DNA of 64,000 nucleotides from Ectobius pallidus. Taxonomy: Eukaryota > Arthropoda > Insecta > Blattodea > Ectobiidae. The stretch spans positions 16,412,606-16,476,605 of the forward strand of contig CAXKWD010000003.1 in the NCBI GenBank assembly GCA_964059195.1. The letters are read 5' to 3'. Under the pieces are notes generated by a model. The model ran no database searches. It was given only the letters and a program-made list of their open reading frames with translations, and was not told where the DNA came from. The translations under genes were made by a program, and so were the position numbers. Positions 53,569 to 63,927 of this stretch are shown piece after piece; positions within the stretch are counted from its first letter, which is position 1; every line of letters starts with the position of its first letter.

Positions 53569-54470
53569 TCTATAATAATAAGAGGAAGTGTCTGTCTGTC
53601 TGTCTGCCTGTGCACGTTGCTCAGCGAAAGCTGCTGAACGCAGATAGATGAAATTTCAAAAACAGATGGACTGAAGGGTGGCCGAATGCACCTCGAAGCC
53701 GGATTTTTCATTTTCGCTTTCGTTCGCGATTTATGAGTGAAAAACTGGCAGAAAACGTGATTTTTTTTCAGCTATCGAAGCATCAGTTTTCGGGAATACA
53801 TTTCAATAAATTTTCAAATCAATTGCAGGTGGCTTTGCCTTCTTTTTTCGTCATAAGTTGGAGAAAAAAGCATCGCGATTTTTTTATCATATCGCTTGGA
53901 ATTATCAATAGTTTTGTTTCTGTGAGTTCACCTTGGTCGATTCGTTTGTTTATAATGTCAAAAGGCACACAGACATCTGAAATGTTCAACTTAGTCGGAA
54001 GAGGGATAATGAAACCAGACCTAAACGGTCAAACATTGATCGTTTTGGACGGAACTCACTTATGCAGGGGTTTTCTGGGCCAGGGAACTCGAATCTGAGG
54101 TTTTTTCCCATGCTGCGCTTTCTAATCGTGAAATTCACTTCAAAGCAGGATTTTTAGCTGTTTCATTAATTATTAATTGTTTAGTTTAGGTCTTCGAATT
54201 TTTCGAGTGTTTTAGGGTACGTCCAGACAGAGCGCGATAAAAGCGTGCGTTGCCTTTTATACGTTACAAGCGGCTTACGCGTTTCCCGCTTATGCAATCA
54301 AATGAATGGTCATTCTATTCGTTGGCCACACAGGCAATCGCGCGTCATAAGAGTGCGATACGAGAATCGCCACGCTCGCCAGAAAGTTAATAAATATGTT
54401 TTAATTATTTTGCTCTTAATTTTTAATCTTCGAATTACTTATCGGGGGCGAAGCCGCGGGCACCTGCTAG
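53569..54470 (+). mobile_element. Non-autonomous Helitron, family A, full length
   Basis: Starts TCTATAATAATAAGAGGAAG with CTGTCTGTCTGTCTG and ends GGGGGCGAAGCCGCGGGC, then ACCTGCTAG (CTAG 54467-54470). The flanking bases are A on the left and T on the right, the canonical Helitron target. 54205-54380 (starting AGGGTACGTCCAGACAGAGC, GC-rich) is absent from other copies and may be a foreign insertion. No helicase or Rep coding. Confidence 0.85.
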
Positions 54471-54879
54471 TTTGTTAATAAAGTGAACTTTAAGGCGAGA
54501 GAAAGTCATATAAACTCATGAGTAATGAAAACGTGTGGCTAAGTGATTAGAGGTTATAAACGTAGCAATTAAGACTGCAGGGTGTTGTTCTAACTAATTA
54601 CTCACATGCTTTCGTTCCGCTTTAATTATACCGACATTCCAGGGAAACAAATGCCTTCAAAACCCATTAGTCTGCAAGACAGCAACACTTCACTCTCCTT
54701 AAAAACAACAGCTGTTCAAATTGATTTCTGCCACTAACAGCAGTGACTTGACCAAGGCGGAAAAGTCGAAAGGTCACGGATTCAAATTCTAGAGCTAGCT
54801 ACTGTAGTCTTTTTTATTTTTTTTTTTTATTTTTTACTTTCTCTGCCCGTACTTTAATAATTGAAGCGTTCAGTTTTAT
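54471..54879. other. Spacer with T-rich tract
   Basis: T-rich stretch at 54810-54838 next to the 3' end of the RTE relic. No gene. Confidence 0.4.
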
Positions 54880-55463
54880 AAGGGTCTCTTTTTATAGTTG
54901 TCAATCTTCCGATTGGTTTGTGACACCTCTCCATCTACTTCTATTCATGGCCAATTCCTTCAGTTCTGCGTATGTGTTGCATCCGGTTTCCCTTTTGATG
55001 TTGTTTATGTAGGTTAATCTTGGGCGCCCTCTTTTATTTTGCCCTCTATTTGCCTCTCTATTATAGTAAGCAGGAAGTTCTGATGTCTGATGAGGTGTCC
55101 TAATAGTGAATTCCGCCTAATAAATATGATTTTCCTGTCACTATTGATTCTTCTTAATATTTCCTCATTGGTGACTCTGTCAATCCATCGTATTCTTAAC
55201 ATTCTTCTGTAGAACCACAATTCAAAGACTTGCAATCTTATTTTTTCTTCTGTTGCTTTCGTCCAAGTTTCGCAACCATAAAGTGCTATGTTCCAAACAT
55301 ACGATGACAGAAATTGTTTTCGAATGTCTATTGAGATATTTTTTGCAGTTAGCAATGTCTTCTTTTTGCTAAATGCCAATTTGGCTAAATGGATCCTGTG
55401 TTTTATTTCTCTTGCCCTTTTTCCATCTTTTGTAATTTTGCTTCCTAAATAATTAAATTCCTT
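54880..55463 (-). pseudogene. RTE reverse-transcriptase C-terminal relic
   Basis: Reading from 55463 leftward: FNYLGSKITKDGKRAREIKH, then the open frame 55379-55014 with LAFSKKKTLL, YVWNIALYGCETWT, FELWFYRRMLRIRWIDRVTN, EEILRRI and GHLIR. This is the same domain order as at 3447-3939. The tail continues with frame breaks to the 3' end near GTACGGGCAGAGAAAGTAA. The catalytic core is missing; it is truncated at 55463 next to a MITE. Confidence 0.85.
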
Positions 55464-55465
55464 TA

Positions 55466-55680
55466 TATGGGTATAAGTGCCAAAATCATGATTTTTCAGC
55501 TGATAATTTTAAATGGATCTATGTACCCAGGCCAATGCATTTCAGAAGTGCCCTAGGTCCAGGGAAAGCCACGTTAGTAGCAATAAATTCCAGGATATAA
55601 CGCTGGGTCTATCTCCGGCACGCCTTTCTGTGGGTCTATGTCTTGTTTTCTAAACAATCATGATTTTGGCACTTAGACCC
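55466..55680. mobile_element. MITE next to the RTE relic
   Basis: Inverted ends GGGTATAAGTGCCAAAATCA (left) and GGGTCTAAGTGCCAAAATCA (right, inverted), about 25 bp. TTATA lies on both sides and may be the target duplication. Interior GC-moderate, non-coding. Confidence 0.7.
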
Positions 55681-55715
55681 TTATAAAACTAAACGCTTCA
55701 ATTCTTTATTGCAAC
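55681..55715 (+). repeat. RTE 3'-end fragment in opposite orientation
   Basis: CCCTTATAAAACTAAACGCT and CTTCAATTCTTTA match the 3' terminal sequence of the RTE relic on the other strand (54850-54890). A second, inverted RTE 3' end therefore lies across the MITE. Confidence 0.55.
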
Positions 55716-56379
55716 CAATGTGGCTAAAAATGGCTAAATAAGATGTAAAAACTAAAAGTGGATAAAATTGCTTTTCAAGTAAAATACGATAAAATAACAA
55801 TAATAATTATAATAATTAATCTAATTATTATTGTTTAACTAAAAATTTCTTTTTAAATACCTGCCTACATTTTGCGTCTTGCTCACTGTTCTCCAGTATT
55901 TATTTTGTAAGATAAAATATAGCATTGCGTTTTGTAATTTTGTCATATTGTAACCTCATTGCCCGGTAAAGGAAATCTTAAGTGAACCGAAATCCCCGGT
56001 TTATTTAGAAACAAATTAAAGGCATTCATAAGAAGCTTATAATTGCAGTATATTCACAGTATTTGCTCGAGCAAGACACCGAAAGTGAAGTATTCTAAAA
56101 GATGATTTGATTAATTGAAAAACATTCTTCTTGAGTTTGTGGAAATGACAGGGGTGATTCTAATACTAAGCAAAAAGTATTCCTAAACTTTTGTGGTTCA
56201 GATCCATGGAAATTTAAGTAAAAATAACATGAATTAATTAATTTTTCAATCCGTTCATTGTACTTACTAAAGTGAAATTAAAAAATAGTCTGAAAATGGT
56301 AGAAAACTAAAATAAAACTATTTTAATATGTTTAAAAAACTAAAATAGGGTTTATAAAAACCTAAAAATCCGGCCCTAC
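55716..56379. mobile_element. hAT family M copy
   Basis: The right end reads AAAAACCTAAAAATCCGGCC then CTA, i.e. inverted TAGGGCCGGATTTTTAGG, a hAT-style terminus shared with 59480. The interior matches 48165-50340. The left end is decayed near GTGGCTAAAAATGGCTAAAT. Confidence 0.7.
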
Positions 56380-56488
56380 TAATTACATCATTTTGTAACC
56401 TATTTTAGGTGATTAAATCTTCAATTTTTCTTGCCTAAAACTCCAATGTCTAGTTATCCTCTCTATCTGTTATTACTGACATTATTGT

Positions 56489-56906
56489 CCGGTTTCTATA
56501 AACTCGTGAAATACCTATGGGTAAATTGTCCATGGACAAATTAGTTCCTAATCACCCTCAATGAAATAATGAGGAAGGCCTTGGAGTTGTTCAGTTAATT
56601 TAATTCAGAAGGCTTTGATTCTCATTGTTTAAATTATTACTGATCCTATGAAAGGTTAAATTTTATCCAGCCATGCATGAAAGGATAAATTAACCCGACG
56701 ATTTACCCTTGGAAAGATCTAGCCCGAGTTTTTAGGAACATTTTTTCTGTCATTTTCATATTTACCTACCCAGAGGACATTTATCTAGAAACTCGCCACA
56801 AGTGTATGTGATTGTTACCTTTATTTGAGTTCATAAAAGTTATTCTTGTGTAAATTCTGTCCATTGGATAATTTACCCATAGGTTTCGCGAGTTTATAGA
56901 AACCGG
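56489..56906. mobile_element. MITE, same family as 5141-5562
   Basis: CCGGTTTCTATAAACTCGTG at the left and CGCGAGTTTATAGAAACCGG at the right. The interior matches the nested copy in opposite orientation (GGCCTTGGAGTTGT, GATTCTCATTG, CTATGAAAGGTTAAATTTTA). This copy is not nested. Confidence 0.85.
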
Positions 56907-57437
56907 GCATAAGTTGAGTAAATATCCTTCAGCTCTAAATATCATCTTGAAGTTGTATTCACATTTTTATCTAACGGTATGTATTTAGAGGAAGCTTGCT
57001 AGCTCAGCAATGAGAGGAGTATTTATTCGGGAATATGCAAAGCGTAAGAAGGATTATAATTTTACCCATGATCGAATGCAGCAAGAAGATACGGAACTGT
57101 GTCATCAGTTTTTCCGGCTCGCTTGGATTGCAGACGGCTTTGCTTGGAATCTCATCTCCAAGTAACGATCTACATGGCCTTGGCATCGCATCCTAACCTA
57201 CCTCTCTGCTTTAAACTTGACGTTTTAATTTCTAATAAAGATAACGAGCGTAAATGTAAAAATAGAAAGCATGCACAGGGAGTGTATACACGCTCTTTGT
57301 TTTAACGTGGGAGTGGCGCATAATGAAAGTCACAATTTACAACGCACTGTCATATTTGTACAGGGCATTAACGTTTTTATGGTACTATTGCCTGTTCTCT
57401 TTTTCATTTTTCTTATTTTTATGTGGACAGGGGTGTA
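56907..57437. other. Spacer, nothing recognised
   Basis: Short open frames overlap on both strands at 57004-57305, without known domains. Confidence 0.4.
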
Positions 57438-57440
57438 TAA

Positions 57441-57845
57441 AGGCTAGTTTACATGACGAAATTAGGTTTCGTAACTTAGTTTCGCAACTGTTTTTTACTT
57501 GAACGCGCAAGCGCTAGATGTACAGCGACAATGAGTTACGACACTACGCAGTTTCGGCTGATTCCAACTTTTCACGAACCTATATTAGTAATTTTGAGAT
57601 TATACGCTTATTTTGCTTGTTCGCGTTTTGTAAAATGAAGTGTGGAGGTGAGGAAACTATGAAATGCCTGGATTCTTACGTGTTTCAAACGTTTATATGG
57701 GATTTCAGCAACTTGAACTTCAGAAATAAAATGATACGTGGGGTTGCTTTGGAATTAGTTTTGAAGAAAGTGGGTGTAATTAGTTTCACGAAATCACTTT
57801 CATGAAAGTAGATGCGAAACCTAGTGTCACCGTGTAAACTAGCCT
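57441..57845. mobile_element. PIF/Harbinger-like MITE
   Basis: Ends AGGCTAGTTTACA and, inverted, AGGCTAGTTTACACGGTGAC. A 3-bp duplication TAA (57438-57440, 57846-57848), as for the PIF/Harbinger group (TWA). A second inverted motif (TTAGGTTTCG / CGAAACCTAG) lies inside both ends. The enclosed 95-codon frame is not recognised as transposase. Confidence 0.75.
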
Positions 57846-57959
57846 TAACTAGGACGCTAGGACCTGAACCAAACATCCGCAGACAGCTTATCGTCCGCCG
57901 GTAGCAATGAAGAAGGTGCAGAAGAGAATGCATATACTGTACTATTCATTCCAAACTAT

Positions 57960-58435
57960 GTGATTCATAATAGCCCGACATTATAAATGCTATATAAAGT
58001 TTCATGAAAATCCGATAAAGCGTATTTGAGTTACCGCGTCTTTAAAATAGACACCAAATTGGGTTTTACTCCGGTACCGTTCAACCGATTAGGTCCAAAT
58101 TCAATAGGTTACTTCTCATGGACGTCATAAATGCGTATACAGAGTTTCATGAAAATCCGATACAGCGTGTTTGAGTTAAGGCGCCTTTCTAATATAATCT
58201 ATTAAAATAGGCACTAAATTGGGCATTACTCCGGTACCGGTGAACCGGTTTGGTTCAATATCAATAGGGTTCTTCCCATGAATGTTATAAATGTGTGCAG
58301 CAAGTTTCATGAAAATCCGATAAAGCGTATTTGAGTTATGGCGTGTACAGACATACGGACAGACAAACAGACAGACGGACAGACTTTTTCCGTCCCCCAC
58401 ACAATCTCATAAAGTACCATACTGGCACTTAATAA
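57960..58435 (-). repeat. Family E repeat with internal tandem units
   Basis: Three units of about 140-150 bp, as at 40849-41258. Plus-strand order: TTTCATGAAAATCCGATAAA, TTTGAGTTA, CTCCGGTACCG, CAACCGATT, CATGGACGTCATAAATG, repeated. The right end is CAGACAAACAGACAGACGG, CCACACAATCTCATAAAG and GGCACTTAATAA. No tRNA head in this copy. Confidence 0.75.
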
Positions 58436-58919
58436 AGTGAATAAAGTATAACTCGATCCTGAGCCAAACACACGCAGATAGCTTATCGTTCGCCGGTAGC
58501 AATGGAGTAGGTGCAGGAGAGAATGCATATGAAGGGTACAGGGGAAGAAGGCGGAATGTCAAGAAAAATCGGAAATTTAGTTATCAAGCCCATCTGGTAG
58601 CTGACTGAGCACTCTTTTAGTGTTGCTTATGAAACCGGTGAAAAAAGTGTACGGTAAGGAGAAAATAGCAGTTTAAATTTCACCGTACAGGGGATAAAGG
58701 AGGAATGTCCATGCGTCACGGCGAAATAAGGCGGCGAGTCAGGAGACAATGGCACTCACTGTCCTCTAAACGCACCGATGCAGGCTATGAAATGTTGTTT
58801 CTTTAATACAAGAAGGACATACTCATCAATAGTCGCGTGCTGAAGTATATTTACAAAACGTTGCCAAATGTCAGTCGGAAACGAGAGCAAAGAAACGCTG
58901 AAATTTCGTATTATATTAC

Positions 58920-59480
58920 TATTGTTATTAGATTAATTTGGCAACAGAGTCTGCCATCTGCTTGGGTTTAAAAGTGCAAACTACTATTTACCCGCAATAA
59001 ACAATAACATAATCCGACCAGACCGCAAATGGAAATGCCGACAGGAAAATGACGTGACAGTTTGGCGAGTTAATTTCTAGGTGATGTAATGTTACGTTTA
59101 TCCAGATTCCATTATTAGTGAGTGTTGTCTGGCAATAGTAAAACAAATTAGAATTAAACTATTTTAATATGTTTAAAAAAACAACACAGGGTTTATAAAA
59201 CCTGTCCGTCGCCGTGGGTGAGTTGGTAGCGTGACTGCCAGCCATTTGGGCGGCCTGGGTTCGATTCCCGGCCGGGTCGGGGATTTTTCAGTAGAGAAAA
59301 ATGTCTTTCTCGGGTTCAGGACTGGGTGTGAGTGTGTCTCCTTAGGTTTAAGTAGGTAGGGGACTGGCGCACCCCGGTAATAAATCCGCTGTGAATATTC
59401 CCTTACGGGATCACCAGGGGTCGCTCGCGAACCTGAGGAATAACTTTTATTTTTATAAAATCTAAAAATCGGACCCTAGT
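58920..59480 (+). mobile_element. hAT fragment (families K/M) inside element Q
   Basis: GGCAACAGAGTCTGCCA and GTGCAAACTACT match hAT element K (36960-37020, inverse). ACTATTTTAATATGTTTAAA and the end AAAATCTAAAAATCGGACCC then TAG match the right end of family M. A transposase-start-like ATGCCGACAGG occurs near 59036. No left terminus seen. Split by a SINE at 59206-59455. Confidence 0.55.
59206..59455 (+). mobile_element. tRNA-headed SINE, family C
   Basis: Head CGCCGTGGGTGAGTTGGTAG (A-box region), B box GGTTCGATTCC (about 59258-59268), then GGGATTTTTCAGTAGAG, CTCGGGTTCAGGACTGG and GGGTCGCTCGCGAACCTG. TTATAAAA occurs on both sides (about 59193 and 59453) and is the probable target duplication, within the hAT M end. 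Confidence 0.75.
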
Positions 59481-60450
59481 AATAATATTAAAAATTAATC
59501 ATTGCCTTCGATTTTATGCGCCTAAGTGTTTCTATTTTACTAATGACACAACCCATGTTTGTTTACGTGTAGAAATATTTTTTCGTCCTTTTACTGCACA
59601 AAAAAAATCATTAATTCCTAACATTTTAAGGAAATATTTTTTCTACTCCTTTAATTTTTATAAACCTAATCATTACCTGCTTTGCGTTTATTTTGTTTTA
59701 GATTTTATCCCACTTTCAAAGGAGAAGTACGCAGATGTAAACCATTTGACGAAATTTTGTTCCACACTGATCAGATTTTCTGTCAGTCAATTCCTCATAA
59801 GGAATAATTAATGTACGGCAATTAATGTTTAATTGCAATTTTTAATAACTTAAAAGTTATGTAAATTTGTAGGCGATTACCACATAAAACATAACTATAC
59901 CTTTTCACCTACTACCTCAAAATGTTTGTGCATTTCATTGCATTTAACGATTTTTTTACACGTTTGAGTTAATTTCAGAACTTGATATTCACACCACGTG
60001 TACAAAACACATTATTATTACTGTAGAATTAAAATGTATTCATAATTGATTTCATACATCAGCGTTTAGAGTACTCAAACTTTAAAAATCGTATCCTGCA
60101 AAGCTTTGATTTATTGACATTCCGCCTTCTTCCCCTGTACCGTTGGACATTTTTTCGTATTCTACGATTTTTTTACATGTTTGAGTTAATTTCAGAACTT
60201 GATATTCACACCACGTGTACAAAACACATTATTCTTACTGTAGAACGAAAATGTATTCATAATTGATTTCATACGTCTGCGTTTAGAGTACTCAAACTTT
60301 AAAAATCGTTTCCTGCAAAACTTTGATTTACTGACATTCCGCCTTCTTCCCCTGTACCCTTCATATACTGTACTATTCATTCCAAACTATGCGGTTTATT
60401 ATAGCCCGTAGGCCTAACTATTGAAAACAAAAATAAAGTGAATAAAGTAT

Positions 60451-60790
60451 TTGTTTTTTTAGTTATGAAATATTATTTAAGTGATGATATATAACTCACA
60501 GAATATCGCTGTTGGGTCTTCACTATTGAAAGCTGTGAGGCTAACTAACTTAAGATGTTTTTACACGGTCTGTACAGTATGAACTGGCAAAGAACGTCAT
60601 GTGCTATGAAGGTTAGGCAGGTCTAGATTACGTCATCGTAGACTACTGCGCAGCCGTTTGTTTGGCTCAGGTCTTACCGATCGAATTATACTTTGAACGT
60701 TGCATCCAATACATAATTCTAAATTCATCACATACCTTGTCAGTATAAAAATACTATTTAGCTCATGAACCCGGTATAGCCTAAGAACAC
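60451..60790. other. Spacer, nothing recognised
   Basis: No feature recognised. Confidence 0.4.
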
Positions 60791-61278
60791 TACGAGGTGC
60801 CCGCATCTTCGCCCAAGATAATTAATTCGAACATAAAAATTAAGAGCAAAATAATTAAAACATTATATTTATTAACACACGCGAATCATTCATAGTTAAT
60901 AATGAGCAGCTAAAAATCCTACTTTGGAGTGCATTCCACGATTAGAAAGCGCTTCTATTGTATTTGACATTATAAATTTATAATAAACGAATCGACCAGT
61001 GGAGCTCACAAAATGGAAACGGTCGATAATTTTGTGCGATATATTGAAAAAAAAAATCGTGATGCTTTTATTTCCAAGTTGTGACAAAGAAATGCAAAGC
61101 AACCTGCAATTGATTTGACAATTGAAATGAATTACCGAAAACTGATGCTTCGATAGCGCAAAAAATTCACGTTTTCTGCCACTTTTTCGCTCATAACTCG
61201 CGAGCGTGCAGTAAAATTCGCTGGACATCCCGCACAGACAGAAAAACAGACAAACACTTCATCTTATTACTAAATAGA
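60791..61278 (-). mobile_element. Helitron, family A, short copy
   Basis: On the minus strand the 5' end is TCTATTTAGTAATAAGATGA with GTCTGTTTTTCTGTCTG and the 3' end is TTGGGCGAAGATGCGGGCAC then CTCGTAG, a mutated hairpin and CTAG. The interior matches 37286-37812 (GAAGCATCAGTTTTC, GTTTGTTTAT). About half the length of the full copy. Confidence 0.75.
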
Positions 61279-61622
61279 ATATGTGGAATTTAAACAATTC
61301 GGAAGTGTCGATCATCATATTTTCATTTTATCACACCTATGCGCACTTGTTTTTTATGTGATTTCATAAGGATTGAACACTGAAACATCTTCAGCTTGTG
61401 CTTGTTTGATTTAAAAATAATAAAAAAAAAATTAACGTTGAATACAGCGGTTGCTACATACAGTCGGCGTGCAACTGTTTTAGACAGTGGGATGGGTACG
61501 TGTTGTCCGATCTAGAACAGGACCTAACAAAATTCGAAATTTCCGGTAATTAATTACAACAGAAATAACAACTTTATAATGAAGTACACAAATTATGGAA
61601 TATACAGGTAAAATGTAAAACG
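61279..61622. other. Spacer, nothing recognised
   Basis: May include decayed upstream parts of the retroelement that follows, but nothing readable. Confidence 0.35.
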
Positions 61623-61853
61623 CGAAAAGATGTGTACACACGAAGAACTAGAAGAATTTTTACCACCAGATTCGAAGAACACAAAGCAGATTTCAAATAT
61701 TTTACGTTAATCGAGATAGGTCGATAATCGAACGACCTAATCGACTTCGGTCATGAAATGGACAAAATGGAAAACTGTTTGTCGACAAAATCATTAAATA
61801 ATAAATTAATAATCAACACAGCTGAAGAATTCGACAGAAAAATAACTAAATGA
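61623..61853 (+). pseudogene. Probable Penelope-like GIY-YIG endonuclease relic
   Basis: One frame, broken by a single stop near 61713, reads VYTRRTRRIFTTRFEEHKAD, then SNDLIDFGHEMDKMENCLS and NTAEEFDRKITK. The order (Y..R..R.F..RF.EH, then N.L...GH.M...E, then a terminal E-rich helix) fits the GIY-YIG endonuclease of Penelope-like elements. The first YIG residues and the reverse transcriptase are not present. Recognition is from memory of the pattern. Confidence 0.5.
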
Positions 61854-62225
61854 AACAATACATAATATTAGCAATCCTTCATACTAAATAAACGAAAGCA
61901 CACAACAAACAAAACCATCAGCAACCACTGAGGAAAGGCACGTTAATGAAAGAGGCCAAAGGAATTAACCGTCAAACACCATGGCTTGAAGAGATCGTGA
62001 AGAGACCATAAGCAGCAGAAATACAACCATGAAGAGATAAGAAGAGAGGAGATGTCAGTGTGCCAGTGTTTTAAAAAGACTTCTTTAATGCTTTTGTTTC
62101 ATCACAATGACAAGATAGAAGAAAATTTTAATTTTTCATTAATAATACTTCTACGTTTGCATAGCAAGGTAAGAGAACCTCTATAAACTATAATAATACA
62201 CATATTATAATCACATACTTATTAA
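61854..62225. other. Spacer, possibly the 3' part of the retroelement
   Basis: Purine-rich and AT-rich, no further domain recognised. Confidence 0.35.
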
Positions 62226-62415
62226 CAGGGCCCGGATTTTGATGACATGTCATTTTTTAACTGGACCACTAGTGCAGATATTCTGATCATGACTCCTACA
62301 TTAAGGTATAAAAATGGTAATTTTATGGATATTTTTTGCTCATTTTCGCCATTTTTTACTTTTAGGTCATTTTTAAATTTAACGTCATTATCTGGTCATT
62401 TTTTGGCCAATTTAG
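62226..62415 (+). mobile_element. hAT family J, 5' fragment
   Basis: CAGGGCCCGGATTTTGATGA followed by CATGTCA, ACTAGTGCAGATATT and repeated GGTCATTTTT motifs matches the left ~200 bp of 32807-34238. The right end is absent. Confidence 0.75.
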
Positions 62416-62712
62416 GGTATTTTTCCCTTCGCAGAAAAGATTCAATGTGAGACATAATAAACCCCGCGCTATTCAGTAAATTGTACCTAAACTAATACAA
62501 ATGTTCCTAACCTAACATAACCTATCACTCACCTAGAATTTGGCTGTCACTACTTCTAGAACCTTATATACCTTCCACGCCTTTCGTAAAACATCGTTAC
62601 ATGGCACGAACCCCGCACTATGCAGAATACTGCTAAACTAACATGACTGTTTCTAACCTAACATAACATGTCACGGACCTAGAATTCTTAATGCAGAAGC
62701 TTTTTTACCCTT
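62416..62712 (+). repeat. Imperfect tandem repeat, period ~155 bp
   Basis: CCCCGCGCTATTCAG / CCCCGCACTATGCAG, CCTAACCTAACATAACCTA / TCTAACCTAACATAACATG and CACCTAGAATT / GACCTAGAATT occur in order twice. The stretch ATAAAACATCGCTACA at 63063 continues the second unit beyond the element at 62713-63054. The CCTAACCTAA pair is too short to call telomeric. Confidence 0.65.
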
Positions 62713-63054
62713 CATGGGCGTAATTTCAGCTTTTTAACTGGGGTGGGAAGGTCTGTGGGGGGTCTGGGGGGTAGATGTAGATGTAGATGTAGATATCTCG
62801 TCCTGTAGATCCTGTGTTGAGCGGGGCTCAAGGATATAGAACACGTCAGATCAAAAAAATACATGCATGTTATAACAATAATAGGCCTATAGGCCTGCAG
62901 AAACTGCAAGTATGGATTTTTTTAAATTTGGCATTAAAATGATGTAGTTTAAGCATTTTTTAAACTTTTTTGGGGTGGCAAAAAGAGGGGTTTAGGAATT
63001 CTGGGGTGACAACTGCCTCTCTTTGCTCCCCCCCCCCCCGTAATTACGCCGCTG
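62713..63054. mobile_element. hAT-like MITE with simple repeats
   Basis: Ends CATGGGCGTAATT and, inverted, CAGCGGCGTAATT, similar in style to 22428-22697. It carries a GTAGAT hexanucleotide tract (62771-62796) and a C-run near the right end. No clear 8-bp duplication, so terminal bases may be lost. Confidence 0.55.
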
Positions 63055-63298
63055 CACATCTTTCATAAAACATCGCTACAACAGTCGTTTATCTGCCGCA
63101 TTCAATTTGCATGTAATCATGTTCGTAATATTGGCGACATTGTAGACTTGGTCCCACTCGGTACGGCCCGGTTATGACGGCGGTCACCTCATTCTCAAGT
63201 TTAGCGGATATAACTGAGTTCCATATATTTAAGATCAAGGACAGTAGGCCTAATACTATACTGGAGATATAACCTGACAATAATTTATCATGTAGGTC

Positions 63299-63927
63299 TA
63301 GGGTGGCCAGACGTCCGGCTTTTGGCCGGACTGTAAGGCTTTTTGCTAAGCAGTCGTCCATCCGGCGCAGCTTTATGCCGGACGTTGATTTGTCCTCCTT
63401 TTCGAGACTCTGATGGATCGGTAAAGCGTATTAATAAAATTTGTATTTTCCCGTATGTTCCTGCCAATCCTAAGGTTGGCAAGCTTGTCGATACTATCAT
63501 TTGTTTAGTTGGTGCCGCGGAAAAATCTGAATCTATTCCTAACGTTGGCACGCTTGTCCATACGATGATAGCGTACTATCATATTTTGTTTGGTGCAGTA
63601 CGTGGCGTTGGCCGTACTATTGATTGTTGTTCAAGTCTCCATTTGTATTGTACATTTTTTGCAGTTTGCCGTGTTTTTCTTCAATTACCAGAATGCCAAA
63701 ACGAAATACTTATTTTAATCCTCAGTGGGTCAAAGAATTTCAGTACATTTCAAAAAGCAGTAAAGCAGTGTATAATCATTTATTTTATATAAATGCAGTT
63801 ATTAAGTAAAATTAGTCAGGGTTATACTATGTATCTGCTGTTCAGCCGTCCATGCCCGAAATTTTATACTATGCTAGATTACCGAAGAAGTGTCCTCCTT
63901 TCTGACATTTTAGAAATGGCCACCCTA
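63299..63927 (+). mobile_element. hAT element with transposase N-terminal exon
   Basis: Ends TAGGGTGGCC and GGCCACCCTA, perfect 8-bp duplication TGTAGGTC (63291-63298, 63928-63935). Shares both ends with 12868-13371 in inverse orientation, but is longer and keeps a coding remnant at 63693-63809. Confidence 0.9.
63693..63809 (+). pseudogene. hAT transposase N-terminal remnant
   Basis: ATG at 63693 opens a 38-codon frame starting MPKRNTYFNPQWVKEFQYIS. Basic start plus F(N)..W.KEF is the way several hAT-related transposases begin, just before their zinc finger. The frame ends at TAA 63809 without the zinc-binding residues, so the rest is deleted. Recognition is by pattern only. Confidence 0.5.

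Larger units (their letters stand above)
58531..60362. mobile_element. Element Q, 1.8 kb, repeated termini, ATAT target
   Basis: Perfect inverted ends GAAGGGTACAGGGGAAGAAG, continuing GCGGAATGTCA. ATAT on both sides (58527-58530, 60363-60366), single in the empty site at 57932-57935. Near-copies of the terminus lie inside on the left (58684-58711) and right (60113-60143). The right terminal ~200 bp is duplicated in tandem with a period of 217. The interior carries a hAT-like fragment (about 58920-59480). Superfamily not recognised. Confidence 0.8.
57855..60450 (+). repeat. Tandem segmental duplication, second unit invaded
   Basis: Unit 1 (57855-about 58445) and unit 2 (58446-60450) share CAGCTTATCGT(C/T)CGCCGGTA, AGGTGCAG(A/G)AGAGAATGCA and ACTGTACTATTCATTCCAAA; AATAAAGTGAATAAAGTAT occurs at 58431 and 60429. 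Unit 1 holds the family E repeat; unit 2 holds element Q. Confidence 0.75.

Noticed and set aside
53581..53605. CTGT repeats as CRISPR-like or microsatellite locus
   Set aside because: The repeats are a normal part of the Helitron 5' end and recur at each family A copy.
54205..54380. Complete second transposon inside the Helitron
   Set aside because: The left edge (GGGTACGTCCAGAC) looks like a terminus but no inverted right end or target duplication could be found; left as a possible insertion only.
62500..62700. Telomeric repeat (CCTAA)n of insects
   Set aside because: Only two or three units in each ~155-bp repeat; no array.
63343..63551. Overlapping long frames on both strands as a conserved protein
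   Set aside because: The similar peptide at 13052-13451 is the shared hAT terminus read in the same phase; the bases are non-coding terminal sequence.
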